Made by a program: the position numbers and the translations under genes. This document shows positions 1 to 8,582 of a stretch of 64,000 nucleotides of DNA, piece after piece. Origin of the DNA: CAIKBL01 sp964555355 (GTDB taxonomy: Bacteria; Pseudomonadota; Gammaproteobacteria; Ga0077536); contig CAZKRY010000002.1 in the NCBI GenBank assembly GCA_964555355.1, forward strand, positions 124,001 to 188,000, in the 5' to 3' direction. The notes beneath the pieces were generated by a model. That model searched no databases. It was not told where the DNA came from and was given only the letters and a program-made list of their open reading frames with translations. Numbering within the stretch: the stretch's first letter is position 1; every line of letters begins with the position of its first letter.

Positions 1-506
1 TGGCAGTACTCGCAAACTTTAGCGACGATTTCCGGCGGCGGTATGCGATCGACTTCAAGCACTAGCGCGGTCGGCGACGGCGGATTGCGATAGGCCATTT
101 CTTTCAGCAACTCTTCGCGACTGCCGACCGAGCGACCTGGCCCCGAGCCCAGTGCATTGAAGCCTTCTTTGCCCTTGCCGTGATTCAAGCTCCAACCCGC
201 GTACTGCGAGCCCAAGCATGCCGTCACCGGATCGCCGGCATGGACGTCGACTTGCCAATGCCACTGTCGAAATGGACTGCCTGCGCTCAACGCCACTTGG
301 CCAAGGCCGCCCATGCAAATCTCGGCAATCAGACGTCCGGCTTCCAAGCCACCGGGGCAAGTGATCCCCGCATCAATAATGCGCGCGCCCGATTCGAGGG
401 TCAGGGTCTTCACGCGATAGCGGGCTGCTTCCGCCGCCAAGAGATCGACTATGGGTTGGGCACATCGCGCCACATTGGCGCGCGCCACAAGGTTCTCAGT
501 ATCCAT
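1..506 (-). CDS. mch: Methenyl-H4MPT cyclohydrolase, N-terminal part (cut by left edge)
   Basis: Cytoplasmic enzyme that interconverts methenyl-H4MPT and formyl-H4MPT between MtdB and the Fhc complex. I translated the minus strand directly: it opens with MDTENLVARANVARCAQPIV and carries the family block VIDAG/CPGG.EAG.L.AEICMGGLG (here IIDAGITCPGGLEAG, then AEICMGGLGQV), which is characteristic of Mch. About 168 residues are present; the family is a little over 300 residues long, so roughly half lies beyond the left edge. The ATG at 506 is preceded by a good ribosome binding site, GGGAGGAG. It is the last gene visible in a leftward H4MPT group with the orf5-type gene, mtdB and beta-RFAP synthase, an association known from other methylotrophs. 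Identification is firm; completeness cannot be judged. Confidence 0.9.
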   Translation of the reverse strand, partial: MDTENLVARANVARCAQPIVDLLAAEAARYRVKTLTLESGARIIDAGITCPGGLEAGRLIAEICMGGLGQVALSAGSPFRQWHWQVDVHAGDPVTACLGSQYAGWSLNHGKGKEGFNALGSGPGRSVGSREELLKEMAYRNPPSPTALVLEVDRIPPPEIVAKVCEYC

Positions 507-666
507 CGCTCCTCCCACCAAGGCTGCAACGGCGTCGCCGCGCGATTTCACGCGCACCGACGGTATCGCGACCGCTGATTTTTCGTGTATTTGGACGCAA
601 GTTGACGTGAGCTCGGGCTCCCCGCAACAACACCCTAATTTTCCGCTCGTTTAACCAAGGACCGAT

Positions 667-1863
667 TTAAAACAAGTCGTCAAGTGACCAGCTTTCAGTC
701 CACGCCAGTAGATGCGCCAATCTCGCTTCCAGTGTCGCCACGACGCTTGCGTCTCGCTGCCCGGTCGCCATTACCGAACAGACTGGCCCGTGTGCCGGAA
801 TTAAGGTTCCGGCACTAGGTCGATCCGCGCACCACGCAGGCCATTCTAGCTGGCTCGGTACACGAAGCGGATGGGGGGCGTAGACAATAATGTGGCCGGC
901 ACGTTCGGACCGGCGTTTCAAGGGAATGTTCCTACCTTCGCACGCCGCTACATGCATGGCGAATAAATCGGCGGGCGCTAAATGCAGTTCGGCGGTCGCC
1001 GTGGGCCGCGGATTAAAATCGATGAGCCAGGGCTGTCCGCCGTCGCTACGGAAATCAAAACCGCACAAGCCGCGCCAACCGCAATGGATTGCAAGGCGCG
1101 CGGCATAGTCTTCGCAGGCGCGGGCTAAACTGACCGGCAGCTCGACCTGCACGGCGCCGGAATAACGAAAAGGCACCTGCTTATTCAGTTGTAGATTGAG
1201 CAAGCGATTGAATCCAATCACCGTTGCGCCCCGCGCGGTCGCACAGAACACGCAAGAGTAGGTATCGCCTTCGACAAAAGATTGAAGATATTCGCCGCGC
1301 CGTAGTGTTTGGCCGAGCGCATAGGGGTGCACGTGCATCCCTCCCGCGGCAGCAGCCCGCTTGCGTAGCCAACGGCCTGTCACAGTTGCGGTATCGCGCA
1401 CCTCCGGATAAGGGATACCCAAGGTGCGGAAAGTGGTCGCAAGCGCGCAGGGCTCTGCTAAACGCGCGACAAACCGCGGCTCGCTCCCCAGAACTTCACC
1501 AAAGTCGACGGCGAGCGCGAGCAGCGCCGGTTGCGCTTCGACACCGCCGCCCCACACTACACGCAAACGGGCCCGCGCGCGCCAGCGTCGCAACGCGTCC
1601 CGCGCGCGCGTTACCGATAAAGTGTCACGATGCTGATTGCCGATCCCAATCCAGTGCCCAGCGGCGCGCGTTTCTTCATCGCCAAATCGATCGAGAACCC
1701 AAGGCGTCGCGCCGGACGCGGCGCAGGCCTGCGCTAATGCGCGTCCAGACTGCGCCACAATTACGAATCGTTCGGCGCCGCCGATTTCAGCGCGCGAGAA
1801 CGATGTCGCGCGCGAGTTCAAACGCTGCGTCGTAAGCGAGGTATAGCGGCTCCTTGGCTTCAT
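667..1863 (-). CDS. ATP-grasp protein of the methylotroph orf5 type
   Basis: An ATP-grasp domain protein (398 codons in this frame). The C-terminal half shows the ATP-grasp metal-binding signature GLCGFDFRSD followed by WLIDFNPRPTAT. A gene of this kind (orf5) sits beside mch and mtdB in many H4MPT-using methylotrophs and is implicated genetically in synthesis of H4MPT or methylofuran; its exact ligase reaction is not something the sequence can show. The frame overlaps the end of mtdB by 77 nt, which is long, so the true start may be further in, for example the TTG at 1821; the Rossmann-like strand RFVIVAQSG begins only near residue 32. The gap to mch (160 nt) holds no gene. Family assignment is good; the start is uncertain. 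Confidence 0.75.
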   Translation of the reverse strand: MKPRSRYTSLTTQRLNSRATSFSRAEIGGAERFVIVAQSGRALAQACAASGATPWVLDRFGDEETRAAGHWIGIGNQHRDTLSVTRARDALRRWRARARLRVVWGGGVEAQPALLALAVDFGEVLGSEPRFVARLAEPCALATTFRTLGIPYPEVRDTATVTGRWLRKRAAAAGGMHVHPYALGQTLRRGEYLQSFVEGDTYSCVFCATARGATVIGFNRLLNLQLNKQVPFRYSGAVQVELPVSLARACEDYAARLAIHCGWRGLCGFDFRSDGGQPWLIDFNPRPTATAELHLAPADLFAMHVAACEGRNIPLKRRSERAGHIIVYAPHPLRVPSQLEWPAWCADRPSAGTLIPAHGPVCSVMATGQRDASVVATLEARLAHLLAWTESWSLDDLF

Positions 1864-2695
1864 ACATCCGCGTTAAGAGGCCGGTGTGGACCCGATACTT
1901 GACGTCGCCTACGGCGAGCGCGCCGACGCCAACGCCGATGTTATCGGCGGTCGCCAACGCGACCCCGTTATCTTTGAGTTTGATGCCTTCAATGCCGGCC
2001 GGCGGCACGGCATTCGCATCGATCGCGACGAGTAAGTTTTGCGTTCTCGCGAGCGCGTCAGCGGCTACCACGCGCGCGCCGGCCTTGGCGGTATTGAAGA
2101 TGATATCGGCGCCCGCCAGGACCTCGACCAAGGCCGCGGGCGAACCGCTGTCCGCCCCGCGTAAGGCGACGTCAAAACGTCGATTAACGACTTCGGCCGC
2201 CGCGGCTGCCTGGGCCGTGCCGCGATTGCTAACCAAATAAACCTGCGCGCCGCAGCGCGCGGCGAGTAAGCCGACGCAGGCGCCGACCGGTCCGGTGCCG
2301 CCCAAGATGTAAACCGATTTGCCGGCAAAGTCGCCGTTGAATTTTTGCTTAAGCCAGTGTTCCGCCAAGGCCACCATCGCGGCGGCTGTCGTGATGGCAC
2401 CGCTCGGATCGGCGAGTACCGAGACCGCAAACGGCGGCACCATCGCTTTGCGCGCCGCCTCTAGCATATCGATCGCGAGCTGAAATTCACGACCACCGAT
2501 AAATATCGCGGTATGCCGTACGCCCTCGGGACTTCGCGAAAAAATCGTATCCTGGGTCAGTGCGTGAATTTCATCGAGCTCAACGTTGCAGTACGGAATA
2601 ACGTCATCGTAATGCGCTTCATAGGCCATGTTGATGTCGAACGGACTGACATACTTGGTCGGGCTGAAGACATGCAGTAGGTAAGGATGTTTCAC
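1787..2695 (-). CDS. mtdB: Methylene-H4MPT dehydrogenase
   Basis: Oxidises methylene-H4MPT to methenyl-H4MPT with NAD(P)+, the step after formaldehyde capture. The 302-residue protein has the short N-terminal substrate domain (KYVSPFDINMAYEAHYD) and a Rossmann nucleotide-binding loop GGTGPVGACVG near residue 135, then NIGVGVGALAVGDVKYR toward the C-terminus; this matches the MtdA/MtdB family, and the neighbours mch and orf5 favour MtdB over MtdA. The start at 2695 is a GTG with TGAGGA just upstream. It lies 28 nt downstream of the beta-RFAP synthase gene and overlaps the next gene, so the group is probably one transcript. No Fae (formaldehyde-activating enzyme) gene is in the window. Confidence 0.9.
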   Translation of the reverse strand: MKHPYLLHVFSPTKYVSPFDINMAYEAHYDDVIPYCNVELDEIHALTQDTIFSRSPEGVRHTAIFIGGREFQLAIDMLEAARKAMVPPFAVSVLADPSGAITTAAAMVALAEHWLKQKFNGDFAGKSVYILGGTGPVGACVGLLAARCGAQVYLVSNRGTAQAAAAAEVVNRRFDVALRGADSGSPAALVEVLAGADIIFNTAKAGARVVAADALARTQNLLVAIDANAVPPAGIEGIKLKDNGVALATADNIGVGVGALAVGDVKYRVHTGLLTRMYEAKEPLYLAYDAAFELARDIVLAR

Positions 2696-2723
2696 GGGTT
2701 CCTCAAATGTTGCCGCGCGCGTA

Positions 2724-3713
2724 TTACGGCGGTGAGGTTTCTATTATGGCGCCGTGATTGCGGCCGGTCACGATTTGCAAACACACGCCCGGCCAGTCTT
2801 CGCGGGCGGCGAGCGCAAGCACGTCGGCGGCGGTTGATGCAGAAGGCGCCAGGATGAAACCGGTCGGGCCCCACGAGCTCTGCCCAATGCCAATGAGTTC
2901 ACAACGCCGGGCCAGCGTCCGCACCGCCTGCGCGACCCGTGGACTGGTAAACGCTTGCCCGCCTTGGCAGGGCGCGAAATAACCCCCAATCTTCGTTTGA
3001 ATCGCGGCCACGGCGCGCGAAAAGCTCGCGAAATCCTGCTCCGCGAGTGCCGGCAACAACCCCATCAAACACCATCGCGCAAGATCTCCGACGTCCGCGG
3101 CGGGCATCGGCGCAAGTGCCGCAAACGCCGCGCGCTCATCGGCGCCGTGTAATCCTTCGGTTTGCGCATCGAACACCAGGATGACGCGCCACTCGGCGGG
3201 AAAATCGAAACGCGCGAGCAGTGGCGCGATCGCGCCCTGTGGTGAGCGACCACCATCAACCAACAGACCACCGACCTCGAATCCCGCAATGCCGACGCCG
3301 GAGCGTGCGCCCCGGCCAACGGCAGTTGCCAGCGCGCGAACCGATTGCGGCTGGCCAAGTGCGTGCGCGATGGCAGTAGCGATCGCGAGACTGAGCTGAG
3401 TCCCTGACCCAAGGCCGTGATGTGCCGGCGCCACCTGCGAGACGGTCAATTCAAGTCCAGCGTCGTTGTGCAAGAACGCTAGCGTGCGGGACGCCACCGC
3501 GCGGGCGCGCACCGCCTCGTCGCCAGTCACGCTGATCCCCCCACCCGGCGCGGCGACAGCGGTCACGACGGTATCCAAACCACCGATAGTAAGCCCGATC
3601 GAACCAAAGCGACGCCCGAGATTGCCGTTCATATCCAGGAATCCAAGATGCAGGCGCGCCGGTGCCACCACACGAACGCGGGTTGTTGAATAAGACGTGC
3701 GGCGGTGGTTCAT
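2724..3713 (-). CDS. Beta-ribofuranosylaminobenzene 5'-phosphate synthase (H4MPT synthesis)
   Basis: Catalyses the first committed step of methanopterin synthesis, joining phosphoribosyl pyrophosphate and 4-hydroxybenzoate or p-aminobenzoate with loss of CO2 and pyrophosphate. The 329-residue protein begins VRVVAPARLHLGFLDMNG and has the GHMP-kinase-like glycine loop PAHHGLGSGTQLSLAI near residues 95-110; both are typical of beta-RFAP synthase. It is the first gene of the leftward mtdB-orf5-mch group and is divergent from fhcB. The ATG at 3713 lacks a clear Shine-Dalgarno sequence, but no other start fits the family N-terminus better. Confidence 0.88.
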   Translation of the reverse strand: MNHRRTSYSTTRVRVVAPARLHLGFLDMNGNLGRRFGSIGLTIGGLDTVVTAVAAPGGGISVTGDEAVRARAVASRTLAFLHNDAGLELTVSQVAPAHHGLGSGTQLSLAIATAIAHALGQPQSVRALATAVGRGARSGVGIAGFEVGGLLVDGGRSPQGAIAPLLARFDFPAEWRVILVFDAQTEGLHGADERAAFAALAPMPAADVGDLARWCLMGLLPALAEQDFASFSRAVAAIQTKIGGYFAPCQGGQAFTSPRVAQAVRTLARRCELIGIGQSSWGPTGFILAPSASTAADVLALAAREDWPGVCLQIVTGRNHGAIIETSPP

Positions 3714-3740
3714 CTGCGAGGCTTTAAAAAACTCGGCGCG

Positions 3741-3797
3741 ATTATAGAGGGCAATCGAATTCCGCGTACTCGACGCTAGAGCCGGTAGTGTCGAGTA
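3741..3797. promoter_or_regulatory. Divergent control region between beta-RFAP synthase and fhcB
   Basis: The 170-nt divergent gap contains a TATAAT hexamer on the minus strand (plus strand ATTATA, 3741-3746) placed to serve the leftward genes, though no good -35 box is seen. It also has an 8-bp perfect inverted repeat, TACTCGAC at 3767-3774 and GTCGAGTA at 3790-3797, with a 15-nt spacer. The repeat could be an operator acting on both directions or an RNA hairpin. This is reading by eye only. Confidence 0.35.
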
Positions 3798-3883
3798 TGT
3801 TAACGTGCGCCCACTGTCGCCACGGAAGCTGCAAGCGTGTGCCGACCCAAGCTGCTCCTTGAACTTACTCAGCTGGCGAAGCC

Positions 3884-5155
3884 GTGCCCGATCAACTTGC
3901 TGCGATGAACGATGTGGCCCTCCACCATGATGTCGCCTGTCCCTTTTGCGGACTGCTCTGCGACGACCTAAGTATTCGCACGACTGACCAACGGCTCGAA
4001 CCGCTCACCGGTGCGTGCGCGAAGGCCACGCTCGCCTTTTCGAACGCAACGACGCACGCGCAGCCCATGGTGCAGGGCCGCGAGGTGTCGCTTGAGCAGG
4101 CGTTACGCGCGGCGGCGGAGTTATTGCGTCATAGCCGACATCCATTGTTTGCGGGGCTCGCGACCGACGTCGCGGGAGTGCGCGCGAGTTTTGCGCTCGC
4201 GGAACGTTGTCACGGCGCGATCACCTCACTTCATCATGCGGCGCTCGCGCCTAACCTACGAGTGTTGCAAACGCGCGGCTGGCAAACGACGACGTTGAGC
4301 GAAGTCCGCAATCGCGCCGACTTGATAGTACTGGTCGGCGTCGATTTAAACCTCGATTTTCAGAATTTCATCGCGCGCCAAGTCGCCCCAGCCTCGCTGC
4401 AAGCAGAGCGCCGCGAACAGCGTGCGCTCTACTACCTAGGGCCAAGCACATTTGCCCCACGCGATACCTGCGGCGTGCCGCTGACCACGCTCTCCTGCAA
4501 AAAAGAAGCGCTCGCGCATCTGATCCGCGCCCTACAGCGTGGGTTAACGCGGTTAAGTACTGGACGGACCACGCGTGATAAAGCGTTGGCGACACTCGTC
4601 ACGCGCATCAAGGGCGCGCGATATCCAGTGTTTGTGTGGGCGCCAGGACAGCTGCCACCGACGCAGAGCGATTTGATCGTGAGTGCGATAGGCGAGCTAG
4701 TCGCCGAACTGAATCGCAGCCAACGCGCGGCCGGGCTGAGTTTGGGCGGAAATGACGGTGCGCAAACGGCGCTGGCGGCATCTGCCTGGTTAAGCGGCTA
4801 TCCACTCGGCGTGTCGTTTCAAGGCGATTCAATTCAGTCAACGCCAACGTTGACTGCGGCACGGCGCAGTGCAGACGGCCTGCACGATCTGGTGGTGTTT
4901 GTAAATTCATTTGCGCGCGAGGCGCGTCCTCCCGCGGGCCTGCCGGCGATTGTGCTTGCCCCTCCCGGCAGTGCGAGCGCTAATGACGCCGCGGTGTATT
5001 TGCCCGTCGGCATACCGGGTCTCGATCACGTCGGCCAACTGATGCGCACCGATGCCGTGGTCGCGCTGCCGCTCAGACGACTACGTACCTCCGGACTTGT
5101 CTCTGCAGGCGACCTTCTCAATCGCCTTCACGCGCTAGTCGCGGCCGGGACTTAA
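3884..5155 (+). CDS. fhcB: Formyltransferase/hydrolase complex subunit B (FwdB/FmdB-like)
   Basis: Subunit of the bacterial formyltransferase/hydrolase complex (FhcABCD) that moves the formyl group from formyl-H4MPT to methylofuran and releases formate. The 423-residue protein is related to archaeal formylmethanofuran dehydrogenase subunit B; it has CPFCGLLCDDL near residues 19-29 and GGNDGAQTAL near residue 285. Bacterial FhcB proteins are known to have lost the metal-cofactor redox role, so this is taken as structural. The frame opens with GTG at 3884; an ATG at 3905 is an alternative and neither has a strong ribosome binding site. It is the first gene of a six-gene rightward run, with fhcA 4 nt downstream. 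Confidence 0.88.
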   Translation: MPDQLAAMNDVALHHDVACPFCGLLCDDLSIRTTDQRLEPLTGACAKATLAFSNATTHAQPMVQGREVSLEQALRAAAELLRHSRHPLFAGLATDVAGVRASFALAERCHGAITSLHHAALAPNLRVLQTRGWQTTTLSEVRNRADLIVLVGVDLNLDFQNFIARQVAPASLQAERREQRALYYLGPSTFAPRDTCGVPLTTLSCKKEALAHLIRALQRGLTRLSTGRTTRDKALATLVTRIKGARYPVFVWAPGQLPPTQSDLIVSAIGELVAELNRSQRAAGLSLGGNDGAQTALAASAWLSGYPLGVSFQGDSIQSTPTLTAARRSADGLHDLVVFVNSFAREARPPAGLPAIVLAPPGSASANDAAVYLPVGIPGLDHVGQLMRTDAVVALPLRRLRTSGLVSAGDLLNRLHALVAAGT

Positions 5156-5159
5156 GCGC

Positions 5160-6830
5160 ATGTCATCGCAAAAACTGCTCGAACTTCGTGGTGGCCGAGT
5201 CTATGACCCGACGCACGGCGTGAACGGTGAAGTCCGTTCGGTGTTTCTCGATCCGGCGAGCGGCCAGATTGTCGCCGCCGCACCGGGTGCCAAGGTTATT
5301 GACGTCAGCGGCTGTGCCGTCATGGCGGGTGGGGTTGACATTCACACCCACATCGGCGGCGGCAAGGTGAATATCGCGCGGATGATGTTGCCGGAAGATC
5401 ACGCGGAGTCGGCGACTACCCGCGCGCAGCACCCGCGGTTGGGCAGCGGTATCGCGACGCCCTCCACTCTCACAGCCGGTTATCGATATGCCGAGATGGG
5501 TTACACCGCCTGTTTCGAGCCAGCGATGTTGCTCGCCAACGCTCGTCATGCGCACATGGAACTCGCCGATACCCCAATCGTCGATAAAGGCGCTTATGTA
5601 TTGCTCGGTAACGACGATTTTCTGCTGCGGCAATTAGCCCAAGGCGCCGACCCGCAGTTCATTCAAGACTACATCGCGTGGACTTTACACGCGGCCCAGG
5701 CGCTTGCGATCAAGGTGGTCAACCCGGGCGGCATCAACGCGTTTAAATTCAATCAACGCAAACTCGATCTCGACGAAACAAATCAAGCGTACGGCGTGAC
5801 CCCACGCCAGGTGTTGCTGGCGCTCGCTAACGGGATACATACCTTGGGGCTCGCGCATCCGCTGCATATCCATGGCTGCAATTTGGGGGTGCCGGGCAAC
5901 GTTGAGACAACGCTCGCGACGATCGGCGCGCTCGATGGCGTACCGGCGCATTTAACGCATCTGCAGTTTCATAGCTACGGCACGGAAGGCGATCTCAAGT
6001 TTTCGTCCGGCGCGCAGCGCATTGCCGAATTGCTCAATCGATATCGCAACATCTCGGTCGACATCGGCCAGATCATGTTTGGCCAAACCGTCACCGAGTC
6101 GGGTGACAGCATGCGTCAGTACGCCGGCAGTGCGTTCGCGCATCCCAAGAAAAGCGTCATCATGGATATCGAGTGCGAGGCCGGTTGCGGTGTAGTGCCG
6201 TTTCGTTATCGGAACAAGAGCTTTGTGAATGCACTGCAGTGGGCAATCGGGCTCGAATTATTTTTAAGCATCGACGATCCCTGGCGCGTCTTTTTGACCA
6301 CCGATCACCCGAACGGCGCGCCATTCACGAGCTATCCGCATTTGATTCGATTGCTGATGGACCGCTCGTTCCGTAACGACATGCTAGCGACTATCTTGCC
6401 TGAAGCCGCCGCCGCGAGTTGCTTGGGTGCGCTCACGCGCGAATACAGTTTGTACGAAATCGCGATCATCACCCGCGCCGCGCCCGCGCGGAGTTTGGGG
6501 CTTACGCATCTCGGCCATCTCGCCCCCGGGGCACGCGGCGATGTCGCGGTGTATCCGGAAAATGTCAACCGCGAACAAATGTTCGCAACGCCTAAGTACG
6601 TTTTCAAAGCGGCCGAGATGGTCGTCAAGAATGGCACCGTGATCGCGGCGCCGAACGGCGCCACGTATGTCACACGTGCCGCCTACGATCCCGGCATCGA
6701 ACGCGCATTGGATGACTATTACACGCGGTTTATGACGGTACGCCGCCGCAACATCATGGTGGCCGATGGTGAAATCGAAGACTTAGGTCAAAGCCCCCTG
6801 GCCATTCAAACTCCGCGGCGGCACGCATGA
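5160..6830 (+). CDS. fhcA: Formyltransferase/hydrolase complex subunit A (FwdA-like amidohydrolase)
   Basis: Catalytic hydrolase subunit of FhcABCD: hydrolyses formyl-methylofuran to formate. The 556-residue protein belongs to the amidohydrolase superfamily; the metal-binding motif VDIHTHIGGGKVN lies near residues 59-71, HPLHIHGCNLG near 230, and TTDHPNGAPFTSYPHL near 380, all typical of FwdA/FhcA. It starts 4 nt after fhcB and its stop overlaps the start of fhcD as ATGA (6827-6830), so translation of the complex is likely coupled. Length matches known FhcA proteins and no key motif appears missing. Confidence 0.93.
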   Translation: MSSQKLLELRGGRVYDPTHGVNGEVRSVFLDPASGQIVAAAPGAKVIDVSGCAVMAGGVDIHTHIGGGKVNIARMMLPEDHAESATTRAQHPRLGSGIATPSTLTAGYRYAEMGYTACFEPAMLLANARHAHMELADTPIVDKGAYVLLGNDDFLLRQLAQGADPQFIQDYIAWTLHAAQALAIKVVNPGGINAFKFNQRKLDLDETNQAYGVTPRQVLLALANGIHTLGLAHPLHIHGCNLGVPGNVETTLATIGALDGVPAHLTHLQFHSYGTEGDLKFSSGAQRIAELLNRYRNISVDIGQIMFGQTVTESGDSMRQYAGSAFAHPKKSVIMDIECEAGCGVVPFRYRNKSFVNALQWAIGLELFLSIDDPWRVFLTTDHPNGAPFTSYPHLIRLLMDRSFRNDMLATILPEAAAASCLGALTREYSLYEIAIITRAAPARSLGLTHLGHLAPGARGDVAVYPENVNREQMFATPKYVFKAAEMVVKNGTVIAAPNGATYVTRAAYDPGIERALDDYYTRFMTVRRRNIMVADGEIEDLGQSPLAIQTPRRHA

Positions 6831-7741
6831 AGCTAAACGGTGTATTCATCGAGGACACGTTCGCCGAAGCCTTCCCGATGAAGGCGACGCGGCTCATCAT
6901 CACCGCGCGAAACGCGACTTGGGCGACGCACGCCGCGCAAGCGACCACGGGGTTTGCGACCTCGGTCATCGCCTGCGGCGTCGAGGCCGGCATCGAACGC
7001 ACGTTGAGCGCGCGTGAAACCCCCGATGGGCGTCCCGGGGTTGCCGTGTTGCTGTTTGCCACCAGCACCAAGGAGTTGACGCGTCAGCTTCAGAACCGTG
7101 TTGGTCAATGTATTTTGACCTCACCGACGAGCGCGTGTTTCGCCGGCCTCACGAGCGGCGATCCGTTGCCGCTTGGCAAAACACTCCGTTTTTTTGGCGA
7201 CGGCTATCAAATCGCGAAGAAAATTGGCGACACGCGCTACTGGCGCGTGCCCGTCATGGACGGGGAGTTTCTGTGTCAGGACGTTACCTATATGGGTAAG
7301 GCGATTGGCGGCGGTAATTTTTTGATTTTGGCCAAAGAGCAAGATCAGGCACTGCGCGCGAGTGAACGCGCGATCGCGGCGATGCGCCAAGTACCGGAGG
7401 TCATCATGCCATTCCCGGGTGGAGTGGTGCGTTCCGGTTCCAAGGTGGGTTCGAAGTACAAAGCGCTCCCCGCATCCACCAATCACCGTTACTGTCCAAC
7501 GTTAAAACAAGTGGTCGATTCCGCGCTACCGCCGGAAGTAGGCGCCGTACTCGAAATCGTGATCGACGGGCTCACGAACGACGCGATTGCGCGCGCCACC
7601 GCCGCCGGCGTGCGCGCGGCTTGTGCGCTCGGGCGCAAAGGCGGGATCGTGGCAATCAGTGCCGGTAATTACGGCGGCAACTTAGGCCCGTATCACTTCA
7701 AGCTCCGCGAAATTCTGGGCGCACGCCGGAGTAAGCGATGA
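6827..7741 (+). CDS. fhcD: Formylmethanofuran:H4MPT formyltransferase, complex subunit D
   Basis: Transfers the formyl group between formyl-H4MPT and methylofuran; in bacteria it is a stable subunit of FhcABCD. The 304-residue protein starts MKLNGVFIEDTFAEAFPMKA, the classic Ftr N-terminus, and has FGDGYQIAKK near residue 122, PFPGGVVRSGSKVGSKYK near 196 and the C-terminal SAGNYGGNLGPYHFKL. Length is normal for the family. It overlaps fhcA and fhcC by 4 nt each (ATGA), a fixed B-A-D-C order shared with other methylotrophs. Confidence 0.94.
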   Translation: MKLNGVFIEDTFAEAFPMKATRLIITARNATWATHAAQATTGFATSVIACGVEAGIERTLSARETPDGRPGVAVLLFATSTKELTRQLQNRVGQCILTSPTSACFAGLTSGDPLPLGKTLRFFGDGYQIAKKIGDTRYWRVPVMDGEFLCQDVTYMGKAIGGGNFLILAKEQDQALRASERAIAAMRQVPEVIMPFPGGVVRSGSKVGSKYKALPASTNHRYCPTLKQVVDSALPPEVGAVLEIVIDGLTNDAIARATAAGVRAACALGRKGGIVAISAGNYGGNLGPYHFKLREILGARRSKR

Positions 7742-8553
7742 TTACGCTTAAGCTGAGACAGGCGCTCGACGCGCCGCTTGATATGGCCGCGGTGATCCCG
7801 GAACGATTCGGCTCGTGCACGTTGGCTGAGATAAAACGAATTTCGTTGCCTTACGGCAGTGCTTTTGTCGCTCTGGACGATCTCTTCAAGATCAGCGGCA
7901 AACCGGACGATCATCTCGCCCTCGAAGGTATTACGCTGCAGTGTTTGAATCTGGGCCAACGCATGCGCAGCGGACGCTTAACCATCATTGGCGATTGCGG
8001 CGACTTCGCCGGCGCCGGCATGCGCGGCGGGACGTTAACGATCCAAGGTTCCGCGCGAGACTATTTGGGTGCCGGCATGCGTGGCGGCGTGATTGCACTT
8101 AACGGCAGCGCCGGGGATTTTGCGGGAAGCTGCTTACCCGGGGCCACTTCCGGCATGCGCGGCGGAAGCCTTTTCATTAGCAAACATCTCGGCGCTCGCG
8201 CCGCGGATCGTATGCGGCGCGGCCTCATCGTGTGCGCTGGCAATGCCGGCGATGCCTGCGCCAGCCAGCTGATCGCGGGGACCGTCGTAGTCTTAGGCAC
8301 CGTCGGCGCGGATGCCGCGAGCGGCATGCGGCGCGGCTCGTTACTCGCGCGCGTGCCACCCTCTCCGATGCCACCCGGTTTTGTAGCGGCTGGTGACTTT
8401 GAGTTGTCTTTTTTAACGGTACTTGCCAGCTATATCACGGCAACCGACGCTGCACTCGGTGCTCGCATGCGCGCTTTCAAGCGAGTCACGCGTTGGGTGG
8501 GCGATCGCGACTGCGGTGGCCTTGGTGAATTTTTAACGCCGAGCGCGCGTTAA
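7738..8553 (+). CDS. fhcC: Formyltransferase/hydrolase complex subunit C (beta-helix)
   Basis: Structural subunit of FhcABCD related to FwdC and to the C-terminal domain of glutamate synthase. The 271-residue protein is built on a right-handed beta-helix with repeated GxGMRGG turns (for example near residues 95, 115, 139 and 161), clearly visible in the translation. It overlaps fhcD by 4 nt. After it come only 29 nt before the formate dehydrogenase genes, with an AAGGA site but no terminator-like hairpin, so fhcBADC and the dehydrogenase pair probably share a transcript. Confidence 0.92.
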   Translation: MITLKLRQALDAPLDMAAVIPERFGSCTLAEIKRISLPYGSAFVALDDLFKISGKPDDHLALEGITLQCLNLGQRMRSGRLTIIGDCGDFAGAGMRGGTLTIQGSARDYLGAGMRGGVIALNGSAGDFAGSCLPGATSGMRGGSLFISKHLGARAADRMRRGLIVCAGNAGDACASQLIAGTVVVLGTVGADAASGMRRGSLLARVPPSPMPPGFVAAGDFELSFLTVLASYITATDAALGARMRAFKRVTRWVGDRDCGGLGEFLTPSAR

Positions 8554-8582
8554 GCACCTCCGCTAAATTTTATTAAGGACTC

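Noticed and set aside
1224..1835. 203-codon plus-strand frame opposite the ATP-grasp gene
   Set aside because: Extremely Arg- and Ala-rich translation typical of an antisense shadow in GC-rich DNA; the minus-strand ATP-grasp motifs decide the strand.
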